DNA of 25,752 bases from an uncultured Collinsella sp. GTDB taxonomy: Bacteria; Actinomycetota; Coriobacteriia; Coriobacteriales; Coriobacteriaceae. The stretch lies in assembly GCA_900550415.1 (NCBI GenBank), contig URSO01000030.1:1-25752 (forward strand), given 5' to 3'. Of this stretch, positions 14,193 through 22,633 are shown piece by piece (position 1 is the first letter of the stretch; each line of letters starts with the position of its first letter). The notes below the pieces were generated by a model that saw only the letters and a list, made by a program, of their open reading frames with translations, had not been told where the DNA came from and made no database searches. A program made the position numbers and the translations under genes.

Positions 14193-14876
14193 CTACTTAT
14201 TGTCGGGCTCGGTGACGCGCTTGGTAAACGAGAGCTTGGACTCCTTACCGGCCATGAGCTTTTGGATATTCGAGCGATGGGCCCACACTACGGTGATGCC
14301 GATCATCGCCATGCAAAACTTGAGGCCCAGGCTGCTGTACGGAAAGACCGCGCAGGCAGCGATGGGAAGTCCGATGGCAGCGGCGAGCGAGCCCACCGAC
14401 ACATACTTGGTGATGGCGACGGCCACGATAAACATGCCTAGCAGCGACAGGCCAATGGGCCAGTACCAGGCAAGAATCACGCCCAGACCAACTGCGATAC
14501 CCTTGCCGCCATGGAAGTTGAGGTAGGGCGAGAAGATATGGCCCCACACGGCTGCCAGGCAAATGACGCCGAGCATCCAGTCGCCAGGGGCACCGGGCGC
14601 CATAATGTTCGGCGGAAAGCCATAGCCCACGCTCGCGATGAGCGGACGCGCGATAAGGACGCAGATGGCGCCCTTAAGGCAGTCGAGCAGCAGGGTGAGC
14701 GCGGCCACCTTGGGACCGGCCACGCGCAGGGCGTTGGTGGTGCCGATGTTGCCGGAGCCCGCCTTACGGATGTCCGTGTGGTTGAACACGCGGCCCAGGA
14801 TCAGGCCAAACGGAATCGCTCCGATAAAGAACGAGACCACGGCGCAGATGGCGGTCAGCAGAATCGGATTAAGCAT
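14193..14876 (-). CDS. plsY: Acyl-phosphate:glycerol-3-phosphate acyltransferase
   Basis: A 227-aa polytopic membrane enzyme that transfers an acyl group from acyl-phosphate to the 1-position of glycerol-3-phosphate, giving lysophosphatidate. The three cytoplasmic motifs of the family are visible: the glycine-rich GSGNIGTTNALR about residues 40-51, the GGKGIAVGLG motif in the middle, and the C-terminal polar segment before MAGKESK. The rest is hydrophobic helices, about five. The ATG at 14876 overlaps the Der stop codon by 8 bases and has GAAGGAGC about 8 bases upstream. It is followed by gpsA, its substrate supplier; plsC further upstream in the operon performs the next step. The matching plsX is not in the window. 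Confidence 0.95.
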   Translation of the reverse strand: MLNPILLTAICAVVSFFIGAIPFGLILGRVFNHTDIRKAGSGNIGTTNALRVAGPKVAALTLLLDCLKGAICVLIARPLIASVGYGFPPNIMAPGAPGDWMLGVICLAAVWGHIFSPYLNFHGGKGIAVGLGVILAWYWPIGLSLLGMFIVAVAITKYVSVGSLAAAIGLPIAACAVFPYSSLGLKFCMAMIGITVVWAHRSNIQKLMAGKESKLSFTKRVTEPDNK

Positions 14877-16203
14877 CCTTTTGCTCCTTCTTCCTAAAGA
14901 AGAGTCGAATGGGCGTGCCGGCAAAGTCGAAGGTCGAGCGCATGCGGTTCTCTACATAGCGCTGGTAGGTGTCGTTGACCAGGTCGCTGTGGTTGACGAA
15001 ATACGTGAACGTCGGCGGGTTGACGCCCGTCTGGGTCACGTAGTGCATACGCAGACGGCGCTTGCCGTCCACCACGGTATGGCCGAACTCGCGCAGGTCG
15101 GTGAGGAACGTGTTGAGGCGCGAGGTGCTGATCTTCTGCGAGCGTGTCTTTTCGGCTGCGTCGACCATTGCCCAGATCTTCTCCACGCTGCGGCCGGTCA
15201 GGGCAGAGATGCGCAGGTACTGGGCCCAGGGAGCCATGACGCCTAGACGGCGGTCGACGGTCTCCATGCAGGCCTCGCGCTTGCGGTCGTCGTCGAGCAG
15301 GTCCCACTTGTTGAGCAGCACCACGATGGCGCAGCCGCGCTCGATGGCCAAGCCCATGACCTTTTGGTCCTGCTCGGTGACGCCCACGGAGGCGTCGACG
15401 ACGAGTAGCGCCACATCGGCGCGGTCGATGGCGCGCAGGCCACGGACCATGGAGTAGTACTCGATGTTTTCGTACACGGTGCTCTTCTTACGGATGCCCG
15501 CGGTATCGACCATGCGGTAGTGCTTGCCGTTGCGCTCGACGACCGTGTCGATGGCGTCGCGCGTTGTGCCGGCGATGTTCGAGACGATGGAGCGGTCGGC
15601 GCCCAGGATGCGGTTGAACAGCGAGGACTTACCGGCGTTGGGGCGGCCGATGATGGCCACGTTCAGCGCATCGGGGAACTCGTCGGCGATCTCGTCCTCT
15701 TCTTCCGGAAGCAGGGCCACGATATCGTCGAGCAGGTCGCCCGTGCCATGGCCATGCAGGGCCGAGAGCGGCGTGGGCTCGCCGATGCCGAGCGAATAGA
15801 ACTCCCAGATGCTGTCGTTCTCGCGATCGGGGTTGTCGAGCTTGTTCACCAGCAGAAAGACCGGCTTGTCGCAGCGCTTGAGCATGCGGGCGACCGACTC
15901 GTCCTCCTCGGTGACACCGGTGCGGCCGTCGACCACAAACAGGATGACGGCGGCTTCCTCGGCGGCGGCGAGCGCCTGGTCGCGGATGGACGTTGCAAAG
16001 ACATCGTCGCTCTTGAGCGGCTCGATACCGCCCGTGTCGACGATGGTGAACTCGCGGCCGTTCCAATCGGCCGTGTGATACGAGCGGTCGCGCGTGACGC
16101 CGCGGGACTCGTGGACGATGGCGTCCGAGGTCTGGGCCAGGCGGTTAACGAGCGTGGACTTGCCCACGTTGGGGCGTCCGACGACGGCGACGATAGGTTT
16201 CAT
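14869..16203 (-). CDS. der: Ribosome assembly GTPase Der (EngA)
   Basis: A 444-aa GTPase with two tandem G domains, needed for late 50S subunit assembly. The first G domain starts with GRPNVGKS at residues 9-16, with DTGG and NKLD; the second has GRPNAGKSS, DTAGIRKK and NKWD. A C-terminal KH-like domain ends in FTYFVNHSDLVNDTYQRY and IRLFFRKK. The ATG at 16203 has AAAGGAG five bases upstream; longer readings would run into the DUF512 gene, whose stop lies 10 bases before. The order DUF512-der-plsY-gpsA is a known Gram-positive arrangement. The overlap with plsY suggests translational coupling. Confidence 0.97.
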   Translation of the reverse strand: MKPIVAVVGRPNVGKSTLVNRLAQTSDAIVHESRGVTRDRSYHTADWNGREFTIVDTGGIEPLKSDDVFATSIRDQALAAAEEAAVILFVVDGRTGVTEEDESVARMLKRCDKPVFLLVNKLDNPDRENDSIWEFYSLGIGEPTPLSALHGHGTGDLLDDIVALLPEEEDEIADEFPDALNVAIIGRPNAGKSSLFNRILGADRSIVSNIAGTTRDAIDTVVERNGKHYRMVDTAGIRKKSTVYENIEYYSMVRGLRAIDRADVALLVVDASVGVTEQDQKVMGLAIERGCAIVVLLNKWDLLDDDRKREACMETVDRRLGVMAPWAQYLRISALTGRSVEKIWAMVDAAEKTRSQKISTSRLNTFLTDLREFGHTVVDGKRRLRMHYVTQTGVNPPTFTYFVNHSDLVNDTYQRYVENRMRSTFDFAGTPIRLFFRKKEQKDA

Positions 16204-16213
16204 CTGCTCTCCT

Positions 16214-17656
16214 TTAATGGGTAGGGCCAGCGGAATTAGTAGAGTCGGCAGGCACAATGCCAAGGATGTGCTCCAGGGTATCGAGCAGCTCATGCGGCAT
16301 GGTCGATACCACATGAACCTCGGCGCCGCGACTGGTAAGGCTTGCGAGTAAATCGTCACGATGATACTCGTCAAGCGTCATGCCGTCAGCGTTGAACATG
16401 AGCTTAGGCACAAAGAGCATAACCCCCGACAGGTCTTGGGGTAGCTGCTCCAAGATGTCGCAGGCGACGATGAGGCCGGTCACGTCCACGTTGCCGCCAA
16501 AGTAGCGGTTTTTGATAGCCGTGACGGTGCCGGCGAGTCCCTGGGGCGACTCCGCAAAGCGGGCCACGGTGTCGCGAGCGCTGGCGCCCGAGAGACACAG
16601 CAGGTGCTGGCTGCGGGCGGCGATGGCCTCGCGGACGCGGGCCAGTCGCTCGGCATCGGTAGCCAGCACGTCGTCGGTCTCGTCCAGATACGAGCGGATC
16701 ATGCCGATGCCGTCGTAGTACTGTGGGTAACCGTCGTAAAAGTCCGCCTCGGGAGGATCGATGCCGGCGTCCAGATAGAACTCGTCGCTCATCTGGAAGG
16801 TGTGGCGGCCAAAGCGCTCGTAGGCGCGGTCCTGGAACGGTCGGATCATGGCAATGGTCTCGCGCGCTAGCTCGGGCTTGTCGCTGTATGACCAGCTAAA
16901 GCGGTTTTGGTGCTTGGTAAAGCCGAGCGGCACGATGCCCAGGCTGGTGATCTGCTCATGTTCCTCGCAAAAGCGCAGGGTCTTTTCCAGCTCCTCGCCG
17001 TCGTTCATGCCGGGGCACAACACGATCTGCGCGTGAATCTCGATGCCGGCGGCCATGATGGTCTCGAGTACGTCCATGCCTCGCTGGGCGTTACGGCCCA
17101 TCATACGACGGCGGACGTCGGGGCTCACAGCGTGGACCGACACGTTCATGGGGCTCATGTTGCGCTGGATGACGTTTTGCACGTCCTCGTCGGTGAGGTT
17201 CGTGAGCGTGACAAAGTTGCCCTGCAAAAAGCTCAGACGATAGTCGTCGTCGCGAATGTAGAGCGTGGAGCGGCCGCCCTTGGGCAGCATGGTCATAAAG
17301 CAGAACACGCAGGCGTTAACGCAGGTACGCATGCCGTCGAAGATGGGGCCATCGAACTCCAAGCCCCAGTCCTCGCCGGGAAAGCGGTCGAGCTCCACGG
17401 GCGTGACGGTGTTGTCGCGCGGGTCGAATACCTCCAGCTCGACGGTGTCGTCGTCGGCTTCCCAGAGCCACACGATCATGTCGGTGAGCTGCTCGCCGTT
17501 GACCGCGAGCACGCGCATGCCCGGCTCGATACCCACATCCCACGCGGGCGATTCGGGACGCACGTTCTTTACGAGCGCGCCCTCACCCGGCTCGGGGTCG
17601 CGGCTGCGCCCGTAATCGGCCAACTCGGCGGCGTATGCGGGTACGGTCTGGTCCAT
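16214..17656 (-). CDS. PDZ-radical SAM-DUF512 iron-sulfur protein
   Basis: A 480-aa uncharacterised protein with an N-terminal PDZ-like domain (about residues 25-80, including VRPESPAWDVGIEPG and LAVNGE), a C-x3-C-x2-C cluster at Cys112, Cys116 and Cys119 typical of radical SAM [4Fe-4S] enzymes, and a C-terminal DUF512 domain containing HQNRFSWSYSDKPEL and GIPP/GIDPPEADF-type motifs, ending around FGGNVDVTGLIV and MLFVP. The spacing differs from the common CX3CX2C-aromatic but all three cysteines are present. The start at 17656 is 2 bases after ispH with only a distant AGGAG, so translation is probably coupled. It is immediately upstream of der, as in many Firmicutes and Coriobacteria. The product and substrate are unknown. 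Confidence 0.88.
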   Translation of the reverse strand: MDQTVPAYAAELADYGRSRDPEPGEGALVKNVRPESPAWDVGIEPGMRVLAVNGEQLTDMIVWLWEADDDTVELEVFDPRDNTVTPVELDRFPGEDWGLEFDGPIFDGMRTCVNACVFCFMTMLPKGGRSTLYIRDDDYRLSFLQGNFVTLTNLTDEDVQNVIQRNMSPMNVSVHAVSPDVRRRMMGRNAQRGMDVLETIMAAGIEIHAQIVLCPGMNDGEELEKTLRFCEEHEQITSLGIVPLGFTKHQNRFSWSYSDKPELARETIAMIRPFQDRAYERFGRHTFQMSDEFYLDAGIDPPEADFYDGYPQYYDGIGMIRSYLDETDDVLATDAERLARVREAIAARSQHLLCLSGASARDTVARFAESPQGLAGTVTAIKNRYFGGNVDVTGLIVACDILEQLPQDLSGVMLFVPKLMFNADGMTLDEYHRDDLLASLTSRGAEVHVVSTMPHELLDTLEHILGIVPADSTNSAGPTH

Positions 17657-17658
17657 GG

Positions 17659-18558
17659 TTAGCGGCAAAGCTCCTTGATGCGCTCGACGGCGCGCTCGAT
17701 GTGTTCTTGCGGGGTGGAGGCTCCGGCGGTGATGCCGATGTGGTGAGCGTCGGTAAACCACGCGGCTTGGAGCTCAGAAGCTTCCTCGATGTGATACGTG
17801 CGCTCGCAGGCGTCTGCGCAAATCTGCGCCAGGCGGCGGGTGTTGCCCGAGTTCTTGCCGCCCACGATGACCATGCAGTCGCAGCGGTTGGCAAGTGTGG
17901 CTGCTGCCTGTTGACGCTCACTCGTGGCGGCGCAGATGGTGTTGATCACGCGCAGCTCCTGCACGCGCGGGGTGATGGAGGCCACAACCTCGGCCAGGTT
18001 CTGCGCGGTCTGGGTGGTCTGCACGACGAGGCCTACCTTGCCCTTGAGCGGCAGCACGTCCGCATCGGCGGCGCAGCTCACGACCTGTGCATCATTGCCG
18101 GCGTGGCCCAAGATGCCCTCAACCTCGGGATGGCCCGGCTCGCCTACGACTACCACGCGGTAGCCCTCGCGTACCAGGCGCTCGGCGGCCACATGGACCT
18201 TCTTCACGTAGGGACAGGTGGCGTCGACCACGGTAAGGCCGCGCTCGCGGGCAGCATCGATCACTTGCGGCACCACGCCGTGGGCGCGGATGATCACGGT
18301 ACCGGTTGCGGCGCTATCCAGGTTCTCAGCCAGGCTAACGCCCGCCTCAGCGAGCTCGCGCACCACGATAGGGTTATGGATGAGCGGACCTAAGGTATGG
18401 ACCTGAGTGCACTCCCCTGCCTGCGGCGCAGCGGCCAGCGCCATGTCGAGCGCACGCTGTACGCCGTAGCAAGTGCCGGCGTGGGCGGCGATCTCGATGG
18501 TAGGCGCGGTTGCCTGGTCGGACGCGGTCACGGCAGTGTTCGTCACGTTCTCGCTCAT
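17659..18558 (-). CDS. ispH: 4-hydroxy-3-methylbut-2-enyl diphosphate reductase (LytB/IspH)
   Basis: A 299-aa iron-sulfur enzyme for the last step of the MEP isoprenoid pathway, making IPP and DMAPP from HMBPP. The three cluster cysteines are Cys30 (GTCYGVQRA), Cys115 (DATCPYVKK) and Cys209 (NTICAATSERQ); substrate-binding His61 and His93 and the GHPEVEG motif (His143, Glu145) are in place, as is GGKNSGNTRRL. In the third cysteine motif the residue after Cys is Ala where many homologues have Asp. The ATG at 18558 is 2 bases after the plsC stop, with GGCAGG upstream; an earlier ATG at 18588 lies inside plsC. The window therefore implies isoprenoids by the MEP route. Confidence 0.95.
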   Translation of the reverse strand: MSENVTNTAVTASDQATAPTIEIAAHAGTCYGVQRALDMALAAAPQAGECTQVHTLGPLIHNPIVVRELAEAGVSLAENLDSAATGTVIIRAHGVVPQVIDAARERGLTVVDATCPYVKKVHVAAERLVREGYRVVVVGEPGHPEVEGILGHAGNDAQVVSCAADADVLPLKGKVGLVVQTTQTAQNLAEVVASITPRVQELRVINTICAATSERQQAAATLANRCDCMVIVGGKNSGNTRRLAQICADACERTYHIEEASELQAAWFTDAHHIGITAGASTPQEHIERAVERIKELCR

Positions 18559-18560
18559 GG

Positions 18561-19289
18561 CTAGAACCTGCCCGGATGCTCGGCGCACAGGTCGTCGCGC
18601 ATGGCGTAGACGCGGTTCATGGCCTCGGACTCAAACCAGGCCAGGCGCTCCGTGCGCTTAAGCCCGGCCGGCGCGTCCGAAAGCGAGACGGCCTTGCCGG
18701 CACGAATCCAGCACTTCTTGGGACGCATGAGCTTTTTGCCCGCGGGCGTGATGTCGGACCAGCCGCAGATGGCGAGCGGGTTGACGGGCGCCTTGCCCAT
18801 CTGAGCGATGAGCGCAAAGCCGCCGTGGACCTCGGGCTTGATCTCGCGCGAGCGGATGCGCGTGCCCTCGGGGAAGATCAGGACGTCCTCGCCGCGCTGC
18901 AGCGCATGCTGGGCGGCGCGCAGGCACTTCATATCGGCAGTACCGCGCTCCACGGGGATGCCGCCAACGCGGCTAAAAGCCCAGCGCACAATCTTGCTCT
19001 TGGCGAACTCGGACTTAAAGATAGGGCGAATGCGGCGGCCGCCAAAGAACAGCGCCGTCTCCACGGCCAGCAGCTCGGCCATCGAGGTGTGGTTGCAGAT
19101 GACAACGCTGCCGCGGCCGTCCTGGCGCTCAAACAGCAGATCGGCATCTTCGACCTTCCAACGCCACATGAGCTTGGAGAAGGCCCAAAGGATGGCCATG
19201 ACTACGACGACGGTACCGCGGATGAGCGCCGGGAACTCGGCGTAGGGGGCGTTGTAATAGTCCTCGGGCGTCTGCTTAAACAGGCGCAT
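18561..19289 (-). CDS. plsC: 1-acyl-sn-glycerol-3-phosphate acyltransferase (PlsC family), HX4E variant
   Basis: A 242-aa membrane-associated acyltransferase that probably acylates lysophosphatidate to phosphatidate. A hydrophobic N-terminal segment (about 22-42) could anchor it. Family motifs: NHTSMAE at residues 66-72, GGIPVERG about 109-116, and FPEGTR at 139-144. The catalytic motif is usually H-x4-D, but here it reads His67-x4-Glu72. This is the notable oddity; everything else looks normal. The start at 19289 has a full AAAGGAGGT site which includes the cmk stop codon. The cmk-plsC-ispH order is found in several Gram-positive genomes. Other lysophospholipid acceptors are possible. Confidence 0.87.
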   Translation of the reverse strand: MRLFKQTPEDYYNAPYAEFPALIRGTVVVVMAILWAFSKLMWRWKVEDADLLFERQDGRGSVVICNHTSMAELLAVETALFFGGRRIRPIFKSEFAKSKIVRWAFSRVGGIPVERGTADMKCLRAAQHALQRGEDVLIFPEGTRIRSREIKPEVHGGFALIAQMGKAPVNPLAICGWSDITPAGKKLMRPKKCWIRAGKAVSLSDAPAGLKRTERLAWFESEAMNRVYAMRDDLCAEHPGRF

Positions 19290-19292
19290 GGG

Positions 19293-19979
19293 CTACCTCC
19301 TTTGGTTGATGAGGCCCTCGATAATGCGGACGACCTCGTCGATGGTATGGGCGGTGGAGTCAACGTGCACGGCGTTCTCGGCGGGCACGAGCGGCGCGAC
19401 CTCGCGGCTGCTGTCAAGCTTGTCGCGCTGCTTAAGGGCGTCGAGAGTCTCGTCGACCTCGGCCTCGAGCTGCTCGGCAGTAAGCGGCTGGGCGTCGTTT
19501 TGGTGACGCTGCAGCACGCGGCGGCGGGCGCGCTCGCGCGGGTCGGCGGTCAGGAAGACCTTGACCTGCGCGTTGGGGAACACGACGGTTCCGATGTCGC
19601 GACCCTCGGCCACGATATCGCGGTCCTCAGCGGCTCGGCGCTGGTGAATGAGCATGGCGGCGCGCACGCCCGGGTAGGCCGAGACCTTGGATACGTTGGC
19701 GTCGACCTGCGGGGTACGAATGGCAGCCGAAGCGTCCTGGCCGTCAATGGTCAGGCGCGTATCCTCGCCGGTGCCGTTGGTAAAGCGAATCTCGATTTGC
19801 TTGGCGAGGGCGTCGATGGCCGTCTCGTCGTCCAAATCGATGCCGCGGTCGAGAGCGGCGAAGGTGACGGCGCGATACATGGCGCCCGTGTCGAGCTTGT
19901 TAAAGCCCAGCTGGCGGGCGATCTCCTTGGCGATGGTGGATTTGCCGGAACCGGCGGGGCCGTCGATGGCGACGATCAT
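19293..19979 (-). CDS. cmk: Cytidylate kinase
   Basis: A 228-aa nucleoside monophosphate kinase that converts CMP or dCMP to the diphosphate with ATP. The P-loop GPAGSGKST is at residues 7-15, with DTGAMYRAVT and the GRDIGTVVFPNAQVKVFLTA segment, all typical of bacterial Cmk. The ATG at 19979 has AAAGGAAG six bases upstream; reading further upstream in frame runs antisense-like into the RluB tail. The 65-base gap after rluB contains only this ribosome binding site and no hairpin. Its stop codon lies within the Shine-Dalgarno of plsC, so reading of the two is likely linked. Confidence 0.96.
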   Translation of the reverse strand: MIVAIDGPAGSGKSTIAKEIARQLGFNKLDTGAMYRAVTFAALDRGIDLDDETAIDALAKQIEIRFTNGTGEDTRLTIDGQDASAAIRTPQVDANVSKVSAYPGVRAAMLIHQRRAAEDRDIVAEGRDIGTVVFPNAQVKVFLTADPRERARRRVLQRHQNDAQPLTAEQLEAEVDETLDALKQRDKLDSSREVAPLVPAENAVHVDSTAHTIDEVVRIIEGLINQRR

Positions 19980-20044
19980 GCAATACTTCCTTTCGATGGT
20001 TGACGTGCTGGTATGGTTCGGGGCGCTGGGGCGCGGCGGGTTGC

Positions 20045-21010
20045 CTAGCCTGTGTAGCGCTCGCGGTAGGTGTTGCGCTTGGGTGCGGAGCCGTGGCTGC
20101 CGTGGTGACGCGTGCGGCTGGCGGGCGTGTCTTGGGGCTTGCCGCCGTTGCTCTTGGCGCTCGCCTGCTTGGGCGGCAAGCCGCCGGCCTTGAGGATCTG
20201 CACCTCGCGGTCGGTGAGCTCGCGCCACGAGCCCTTGGCCACGTCCTTGAGCTCCAGGCCGGCAAAGTTGCAGCGGTGCAGGCGGATCACCGGATGGTGG
20301 ATCTTGCTCAGCATGCGCTTGACCTGGTTCTTGCGTCCCTCGCGGATGATGACCTCCACGGCGGTGGTACCGGGCTTTACGCCTTGCGGAGCCACGGCCT
20401 CTGCCTCGCGTGCGGTGATGATGCGGCAGATAGCCGGCTGGCACAGACCGTCGTCGAGCTCGATGCCGCGACGCAGCGGCGTAAGATCGTGGTCGGACAG
20501 CTGCCCGTCCACGAGCGCCTGGTAGGTCTTGTAGACGTGCTTGCTGGGGTGCAGTAGATCCTGCGATAGGTCGCCGTCGGTGGTAAAGAGCAAAAGGCCT
20601 GTGGTGTCACGGTCCAGGCGGCCCACCGGAAACAGGCCCGGAAATCGGTCGCGCGGGACCAGATCGGCCACGCAAGGGCGCTCCTGCGGGTCGCTCATGG
20701 TAGTGAGGTAGCCGGTCGGCTTGTAGAGCATCAGGTACACGGCGCCCTGGTTGAGCTTGACAGGCATGCCGTCGACCTCGATGTGATCGCGTTCGACGTC
20801 GACTTTGGTGCCCAGTTCGGTCGCGACCTCGCCGTTAACGGTCACGCGTCCGGCGGTCATCAGGTCCTCCGACCCGCGGCGGCTCGCCACGCCCGCGCGC
20901 GCCAAAAAGCGCTGCAGGCGCATGGTGTGCGGGTAGACAGGCTGGGCGTCGGCAGCGGGTACTGCGTTACCCATGGCGCGCGTCTCCCCTACTTCGTTAG
21001 TCCTCGTCAT
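20045..21010 (-). CDS. rluB: Pseudouridine synthase, RluB/RsuA type
   Basis: A 321-aa rRNA pseudouridine synthase. An S4 RNA-binding domain begins at RLQRFLARAG (about residues 31-75), then the catalytic domain with GRLDRDTTG, where Asp133 is the nucleophile, and GRKNQVKRM. The RluB/RluE/RluF/RsuA group is clear, but the modified base cannot be told from sequence. The first 29 residues and a C-terminal tail of about 50 Lys/Arg/Ser/Gly-rich residues are extra and probably disordered. The ATG at 21010 has GGAGGA five bases upstream and overlaps scpB by 14 bases, which points to translational coupling. scpA-scpB-rluB is a widely conserved order. Confidence 0.93.
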   Translation of the reverse strand: MTRTNEVGETRAMGNAVPAADAQPVYPHTMRLQRFLARAGVASRRGSEDLMTAGRVTVNGEVATELGTKVDVERDHIEVDGMPVKLNQGAVYLMLYKPTGYLTTMSDPQERPCVADLVPRDRFPGLFPVGRLDRDTTGLLLFTTDGDLSQDLLHPSKHVYKTYQALVDGQLSDHDLTPLRRGIELDDGLCQPAICRIITAREAEAVAPQGVKPGTTAVEVIIREGRKNQVKRMLSKIHHPVIRLHRCNFAGLELKDVAKGSWRELTDREVQILKAGGLPPKQASAKSNGGKPQDTPASRTRHHGSHGSAPKRNTYRERYTG

Positions 21011-21725
21011 GTAAATCCTCCGAGGTCTTGTCGACGACCAGGGTCTCCAAGTCCTCGACTGCCTCAACATCTTCAAGATCGGTATCGAGCAGTTCGCGCT
21101 CTTCGTCCAGGTCCTCGGCCTGCTCCTCGAGCGTGGACTGAATGCTGCGGCCGCTCAGGCGCTCGCGGATAAACTGACGCGACTGCTCGTCGGGGGCAAA
21201 CTGCTCCAGATCGGGCAGATCGCGGGTGGAGCGCAGACCGAACTTTTCCAAGAAGGCGTTGGTCGTGCCGTAAATGATGGCCTGACCGCGCTGGGGATCG
21301 CGGCCGAGCTCGCGCACCAGGCCCTTGTCCACGAGCGACGCGATGACGCCGTCGGAGTTGACGCCGCGGATGCCCTTGACCACCTCGCGCGTCACAGGCT
21401 GGTGGTATGCGATGACGGCCAGGGTTTCGAGCGCCGCCTGCGACAGCTTTTGCGTGTCCCAGCTCAGCACGTAGGCCTCGACCACGTCGTGGTAGGCGGG
21501 ATGCGTAAACAGGCGCCAGCCGCCGGCGACCTCGCGCAGCTGAAAGCCGCGGTTGGCCTCCTCGTACTCAACCTTGAGCTCGGCGAGCAGCGATGCGCAC
21601 TCGCCCGGGGCGATATCCAGCGCACCTGCCAGCGCGGGTGCGCTCACGGGGTCGCTCGACACCAGCAGCAGCGCCTCAAGGGCGCCTTTGAGGCTGTTTG
21701 CCTCCAGCGTGGAAATGGTTGACAT
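20997..21725 (-). CDS. scpB: Segregation and condensation protein B
   Basis: A 242-aa partner of ScpA and SMC in the bacterial condensin complex. ScpB family features are two winged-helix domains: LKGALEALLLVSSDPVSAPA at the start and LSQAALETLAVIAYHQPVTR leading to IYGTTNAFLEKFGL. The C-terminal 45 or so residues are strongly acidic (ESLEEQAEDLDEE-like run, ending in DLHDED), a feature common to the family. The start at 21725 has AGGAG about 8 bases upstream; the gap to scpA is 11 bases. The window lacks smc itself. Confidence 0.94.
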   Translation of the reverse strand: MSTISTLEANSLKGALEALLLVSSDPVSAPALAGALDIAPGECASLLAELKVEYEEANRGFQLREVAGGWRLFTHPAYHDVVEAYVLSWDTQKLSQAALETLAVIAYHQPVTREVVKGIRGVNSDGVIASLVDKGLVRELGRDPQRGQAIIYGTTNAFLEKFGLRSTRDLPDLEQFAPDEQSRQFIRERLSGRSIQSTLEEQAEDLDEERELLDTDLEDVEAVEDLETLVVDKTSEDLHDED

Positions 21726-21736
21726 GGTTGCGGCTC

Positions 21737-22549
21737 CTATTCGGTGAGCTCGGGGCCCTCGCCGGGCACGTATGCCTCGGCGCCCTCGACTCGGTTGATG
21801 CAGATGGTTCCGAAGATCTCGTCCTGGCTCAGCGTGAGCGAGCCGCGCTTGGCTAGCTCGAGCATTGCTAGGAAGGTAACGACGAGCTGCTCGGTGGTGG
21901 CGTCGCCGTCCAACAGCTCGCGGAAGGTGCAGGTTTGGTGCGTCATGGTAAAGCGGTCGACTGAGGCCACGGTCAGGTCGAGCGGCACGCGATGCGGTGC
22001 CACGTGCTCGGCCTCCAGCAAGAAGGTCTGTCGCTTGCCGTCCAGGTCGGCACAGATGACGGCCAGACCGCGCAGGGTGATGCCGGCCAGGTAGTCGGGC
22101 ATGAGCCCCAGGAACTCGGGGTCGGGGCCGGCCACACGCGGGTGCATGCGGCTTTCGGCCTGCATGCGGGCACCGAGGGCCGCAGCCGCGCCTTTAAACT
22201 GCTTGTAGGCGATCAGGCGCTGGATCAGGACCTCGCGTAGGGCATCGCCGTCGAGCGTGCTGAGCTCCTCGAGGTCTTCGTCGAACTCGTCATCGTCGTC
22301 ATCGGCTTTGCGCGGGGCCTCCTGCGGCACCAGAGAGGCGGCCTTGATGTCCAAAAGGGTTGCCGCGACCAGCAAAAAGTCGCTCGCCACGTCCAGGTCT
22401 AGCGCCTCGATGCGCTCGGCCTCGGCAAGGTACTGCTCGGCCACCTCGCTAATGGAGATGGCGCTGATATCTACTTTTTGGCGGGTCACCAGCTGCAGCA
22501 GCAGGTCGAACGGTCCGCTGTAGACCTGCGTCGACACGCGATACGACAT
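21737..22549 (-). CDS. scpA: Segregation and condensation protein A
   Basis: A 270-aa kleisin subunit of the SMC-ScpAB condensin that organises the nucleoid. It starts with the typical YSGPFDLLLQLV and continues with VDISAISISEVAEQYL and FLLVAATLLDIKA. An acidic stretch of Asp/Glu (about residues 105-120) follows, and the C-terminal winged helix contains VTFLAMLELAKRG. The start at 22549 has an excellent AAAGGAGGT. It is the first gene after the 84-base gap downstream of the M50 protease gene. A new promoter in that gap is possible, but I cannot identify one. Confidence 0.95.
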   Translation of the reverse strand: MSYRVSTQVYSGPFDLLLQLVTRQKVDISAISISEVAEQYLAEAERIEALDLDVASDFLLVAATLLDIKAASLVPQEAPRKADDDDDEFDEDLEELSTLDGDALREVLIQRLIAYKQFKGAAAALGARMQAESRMHPRVAGPDPEFLGLMPDYLAGITLRGLAVICADLDGKRQTFLLEAEHVAPHRVPLDLTVASVDRFTMTHQTCTFRELLDGDATTEQLVVTFLAMLELAKRGSLTLSQDEIFGTICINRVEGAEAYVPGEGPELTE

Positions 22550-22633
22550 CTTCGACCTCCTTTGACGGCGCCTTCGCGGCGCGGTTTGGGTGCATGTTAC
22601 GACCGTTTTGCACGGTCGACCTGTAAGTTTACC
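22550..22633 (-). other. 84-base gap with two small hairpins between M50 protease and scpA
   Basis: On the minus strand GACCGT-gcaaa-ACGGTC (6 bp) and GCGCC-gcgaa-GGCGC (5 bp) precede the scpA ribosome binding site. Neither is followed by a T-tract. They may be weak attenuators or simply leader structure. This is the widest gap within the 18-gene run. Confidence 0.3.

Noticed and set aside
18510..20003. A 497-codon open frame on the plus strand opposite plsC, cmk and ispH
   Set aside because: It is antisense to three well-recognised genes, has no ribosome binding site or family resemblance, and is expected from third-position G/C bias.
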